Below are positions 6,382 through 8,560 of a stretch of 8,560 bases of DNA, one piece after another. Location: the NCBI GenBank assembly GCA_905235425.1, contig CAJOKY010000094.1:1-8560 (forward strand). The letters are read 5' to 3'. Under the pieces are notes generated by a model that was not told the DNA's origin, did not search any database, and worked only from the letters and a program-made list of their open reading frames with translations. A program made the position numbers and the translations under genes. Source of the DNA: an uncultured Selenomonadaceae bacterium (GTDB lineage: Bacteria > Bacillota > Negativicutes > Selenomonadales > Selenomonadaceae). Positions within the stretch are counted from its first letter, which is position 1. Every line of letters begins with the position of its first letter.

Positions 6382-6467
6382 CTTTTAGCTATTAGCCTTT
6401 AGCTATTAGCCTTTAGCCATTAATATTTACCAGCTAACAGCTAATCGCTAATCGCTAACCACTAGAT
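6369..6467. repeat. TTAGC heptad array with inverted half between queE and hisD
   Basis: Forward units of xxTTAGC run unbroken from 6376 to 6417 (TTTTAGC twice, then TATTAGC and CTTTAGC alternating twice). They are preceded by AGGTAGC at 6369 and followed by CATTAAT. After a spacer come four inverted units (6433-6460: GCTAACA, GCTAATC twice, GCTAACC) and ACTAGAT. Pairing 6390-6417 with 6433-6460 gives about 21 matched positions of 28 around a 15-nt loop. There is no T-run after the stem, so it is not a standard terminator. The array starts inside queE and ends next to the hisD ribosome site. Confidence 0.88.
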
Positions 6468-6472
6468 AGGAG
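6468..6472 (+). promoter_or_regulatory. Shine-Dalgarno of hisD
   Basis: AGGAG lies 8 nt before ATG 6481, directly after the last repeat unit. Confidence 0.65.
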
Positions 6473-6480
6473 AAATTAAA

Positions 6481-7818
6481 ATGAAAATTATAAAAAGCGC
6501 GGAAATACGGCGCAATGAGATTGAACACCTTTTACACAAAAAAGCTTTTGACGAAGTGGAATTGCCGCAAAAAATTCGTGACTTCAACAAAAAAATTTTC
6601 GGCAAAGATTTAAGCGCGGCGGATATTGTGAAAAGAATCGTCGACGAAGTACGCGGTAACGGTGACGCGGCAATTACTTATTTCACTAAAAAATTTGACG
6701 GCTCCGATTTAAGCGCTGATAAATTTTTGGTTACGGACGCGGAATTTTCAGCCGCAGAAAGTGAAGTTGACCAAAAAGTTTTTGACTCACTTAAACGCGC
6801 CGCCGCAAATATTAAACGCTACCATATGGAGCAGTTGCCTAAATCATGGATAACGTATCGCGGCGAAGGTTCAATACTCGGACAGTCGATAATCCCGCTT
6901 GAACGCGTCGGCGTGTACATTCCTGGCGGTACGGCGGCTTATCCTTCCAGCGTCTTGATGAACGTGATACCTGCCAAAGTTGCCGGTGTCGGTGAAATTA
7001 TTATGTGCGTACCGGCGAAGGGCGGCAAGCTTAATCCCTACGTTTTAATGGCGGCGAAAATTGCCGGTGCCGATAAAATTTTCAAAATCGGCGGCGCTCA
7101 GGCTATTGCGGCTATGGCATTTGGTACGTCGACAATTCCGCGCGTAAATAAAATTACCGGGCCCGGCAATATCTTTGTCACGCTTGCTAAGAAGGAAGTT
7201 TACGGGCATTGCGATATTGATATGTTGGCGGGGCCGAGTGAAATTTTGATTATCGCCGATGAAAGCGCCAATCCCGTTTACGCCGCTGCAGATATGCTTA
7301 GCCAAGCCGAGCATGATCCTATGGCTTGCAGTATCGTAATTACGACCGACATAAAACTTGCTGAAGAAATTGCCGCGCAGGTTAAGACACAACTTGAAAA
7401 ACTGCCTCGCAGAGAAATTGCCGCCGCGTCGATTGAACATAACGGCTTGATTATCGTTGCACGCAACATTGATGAGGCGGTGGAATTTGCCAATATTTCA
7501 GCGCCGGAGCATTTGGAACTTTTGGTGAAAAATCCGTTTGAATTTCTGCCGAAAATAAAAAATGCCGGTGCGATTTTTGCAGGTGAAAATTCCCCTGAGC
7601 CGCTCGGCGATTATTTTGCCGGTCCCAACCACGTACTTCCTACCGGCGGCACGGCTAAATTTTATTCAGTGTTAAACGTCGAAACATTTTTCAAGCGCAG
7701 CAGCTTAATTTCATACACGCGGCAAGACCTTTTGAACGTTGCCGACGACATTATAAACCTTGCCGACGCCGAAGGTTTAACCGCTCATGCAAATGCCGTA
7801 GCACTGCGTAAAAAATAA
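6481..7818 (+). CDS. hisD: Histidinol dehydrogenase
   Basis: HisD catalyses the last two steps of histidine synthesis, oxidising L-histidinol to L-histidine with two NAD+ and a zinc ion. The 445-residue protein has PERVGVYIPGG-like and GPGNIFVTLAK (227-237) blocks, DMLAGPSEILI (247-257), the zinc ligands in SQAEHDP (Q275, H278), the catalytic pair in SAPEHLEL (E343, H344), D377 in GDYFAGPNHVLPTGGTA, and H436 in EGLTAHANAV. These match E. coli Q259, H262, E326, H327, D360 and H419 with an almost constant offset of 16 to 17. It is therefore about 16 residues longer at the N-terminus than the E. coli enzyme. All catalytic residues are present. It stands alone: no other his gene is next to it, and convergent lon follows. 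A promoter is not evident in the repeat-filled spacer. Confidence 0.97.
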   Translation: MKIIKSAEIRRNEIEHLLHKKAFDEVELPQKIRDFNKKIFGKDLSAADIVKRIVDEVRGNGDAAITYFTKKFDGSDLSADKFLVTDAEFSAAESEVDQKVFDSLKRAAANIKRYHMEQLPKSWITYRGEGSILGQSIIPLERVGVYIPGGTAAYPSSVLMNVIPAKVAGVGEIIMCVPAKGGKLNPYVLMAAKIAGADKIFKIGGAQAIAAMAFGTSTIPRVNKITGPGNIFVTLAKKEVYGHCDIDMLAGPSEILIIADESANPVYAAADMLSQAEHDPMACSIVITTDIKLAEEIAAQVKTQLEKLPRREIAAASIEHNGLIIVARNIDEAVEFANISAPEHLELLVKNPFEFLPKIKNAGAIFAGENSPEPLGDYFAGPNHVLPTGGTAKFYSVLNVETFFKRSSLISYTRQDLLNVADDIINLADAEGLTAHANAVALRKK

Positions 7819-7846
7819 AAAAGACGCTCCTTAAAATTGGAACGTC
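7811..7846 (-). terminator. Rho-independent terminator of lon
   Basis: On the minus strand, GACGTTCC (7846-7839) pairs with GGAGCGTC (7830-7823) as an 8-bp stem that includes one G-U pair. The loop is 8 nt (AATTTTAA) and is followed by TTTTTTATTTTT. The stem is better on the minus strand, since the plus-strand version has a C-A mismatch and only a weak T-run. Its T-tract overlaps the last codons and stop of hisD. Confidence 0.8.
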
Positions 7847-7869
7847 CCAAAATTTTAAATAACATTTTT

Positions 7870-8560
7870 CTACGACATTAACGCTGTTTTTAAAACTTCG
7901 TCCATATGTTCAACCGGTACAAATTTCAAATTCTCACGTACGCTTTCGGGAATATCCTCGATATCGCGTGCGTTTTCTTTTGGCAAAATAATTGTGTGCA
8001 TACCTTCACGATACGCCGCCAAAACTTTTTCCTTCAAGCCGCCGATTGGCAGGACATTTCCGCGCAGAGTAATTTCACCCGTCATGGCAACATCACTGCG
8101 AACTTTCCTTTTTGTCAAGGCAGATATCATAGCCGTTGCCATAGTGATACCTGCGCTGGGACCGTCTTTAGGCACTGCGCCTTCCGGCACGTGTACGTGA
8201 ATATCGGTTTTCTCGTAAAAATCGTCGTCAAGTTGCATTAAGTCACTTCGACTGCGAATGTACGTTAAAGCCGCCTGCGCGGATTCTTGCATAACGTCGC
8301 CTAAATGCCCCGTAAGCAAAAGTTTGCCTTTACCCTTAAGCACGGTGGCTTCAGTAGGCAAAATGTCGCCGCCTACCTCTGTCCACGCCATGCCGGTTGA
8401 AACGCCGACCTGCGGCTTTTTCTCCGCCTTATTCTGTAAAAATTTTGGTCTGCCTAAAAAGTCTTTCAAATTTTTCAGCGTGACATAAACAGTACCTTCA
8501 TACCCTTCGACAATTTTACGCGCGGCTTTGCGGCAAGCCCGACCGATAATTCTTTCAAGT
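7870..8560 (-). CDS. lon: ATP-dependent Lon protease, C-terminal part (5' end outside the window)
   Basis: This is a cytoplasmic AAA+ serine protease that degrades misfolded and regulatory proteins. The visible 229 residues open with LERIIGRACRKAARKIVEG, the end of the AAA+ alpha-helical domain, and enter the protease domain at about residue 50 (VGVSTGMAWTEVGGD). The catalytic Ser lies in KDGPSAG (S135 of the visible part) and the catalytic Lys in GGLKEK (K176), forming the Ser-Lys dyad. TGEITLRGNVLPIGG between them is typical of LonA. The end (HMDEVLKTALMS) is the normal Lon C-terminus. The reading frame is open to the window edge, so the N-terminal and ATPase domains lie beyond 8560. It is convergent with hisD and ends at its own terminator. 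Confidence 0.96.
   Translation of the reverse strand, partial: LERIIGRACRKAARKIVEGYEGTVYVTLKNLKDFLGRPKFLQNKAEKKPQVGVSTGMAWTEVGGDILPTEATVLKGKGKLLLTGHLGDVMQESAQAALTYIRSRSDLMQLDDDFYEKTDIHVHVPEGAVPKDGPSAGITMATAMISALTKRKVRSDVAMTGEITLRGNVLPIGGLKEKVLAAYREGMHTIILPKENARDIEDIPESVRENLKFVPVEHMDEVLKTALMS

Noticed and set aside
7045..7493. Two minus-strand frames opposite hisD
   Set aside because: They overlap each other and the conserved HisD catalytic region; no start signals or domains.
7906..8488. Plus-strand open frames opposite lon
   Set aside because: They are antisense shadows of a strongly conserved Lon protease domain, with no ribosome sites or recognisable domains.
1..8560. Defence system, prophage, insertion sequence or tRNA gene
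   Set aside because: All recognisable proteins are core metabolism or envelope proteins. I saw no transposase, integrase, terminal inverted repeats of IS type or tRNA-like sequence.

Overview
This is a bacterial chromosome fragment with ordinary housekeeping genes. It has bacterial start sites, short operons and a MeaB GTPase, which points to methylmalonyl-CoA (propionate or succinate) metabolism. It also has a DUF4127 exported protein. Together with the mixed AT-rich and GC-rich codon style, this suggests a Firmicutes-type anaerobe, possibly the Negativicutes. That placement is inference, since no rRNA or other marker lies in the window.

Layout. (1) Positions 1-1642, minus strand: a small secreted Cys/Gly/Tyr-rich protein, then meaB, then the first part of a class I SAM methyltransferase that runs off the left edge. 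A good sigma70-type promoter (1681-1709) drives this unit. The methyltransferase frame is broken at a run of nine G residues. (2) Positions 1652-1966: a divergent spacer holding a 186-bp field of 7-bp repeats. (3) Positions 1967-6381, plus strand: nadK, a DUF4127 exported protein, a multi-pass membrane acyltransferase resembling heparan-alpha-glucosaminide N-acetyltransferase, and queE. The last three are tightly packed (4-nt gap, then a 4-nt overlap). (4) Positions 6369-6467: a second inverted heptad-repeat field. (5) Positions 6481-7818: a complete hisD outside any his operon. (6) Positions 7811-7846: a rho-independent terminator for the convergent lon gene, whose C-terminal protease part fills 7870-8560 on the minus strand.

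The proteins are mostly recognisable and belong to unrelated pathways: NADP synthesis, queuosine precursor synthesis, histidine synthesis, proteolysis and B12-enzyme maintenance. The DUF4127/acyltransferase pair is the only likely functional module of unknown purpose, and it probably acts at the cell envelope.

The most unusual structure lies between the genes. Three plus-strand spacers (before nadK, before the DUF4127 gene, before hisD) are each built from a different degenerate 7-bp repeat. Two of them switch to the inverted orientation to form long imperfect hairpins. One contains six GGG runs at exact 7-nt spacing. The repeats supply the queE stop codon and the start region of the DUF4127 gene. 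I found no defence system, CRISPR array, insertion sequence, tRNA or rRNA.
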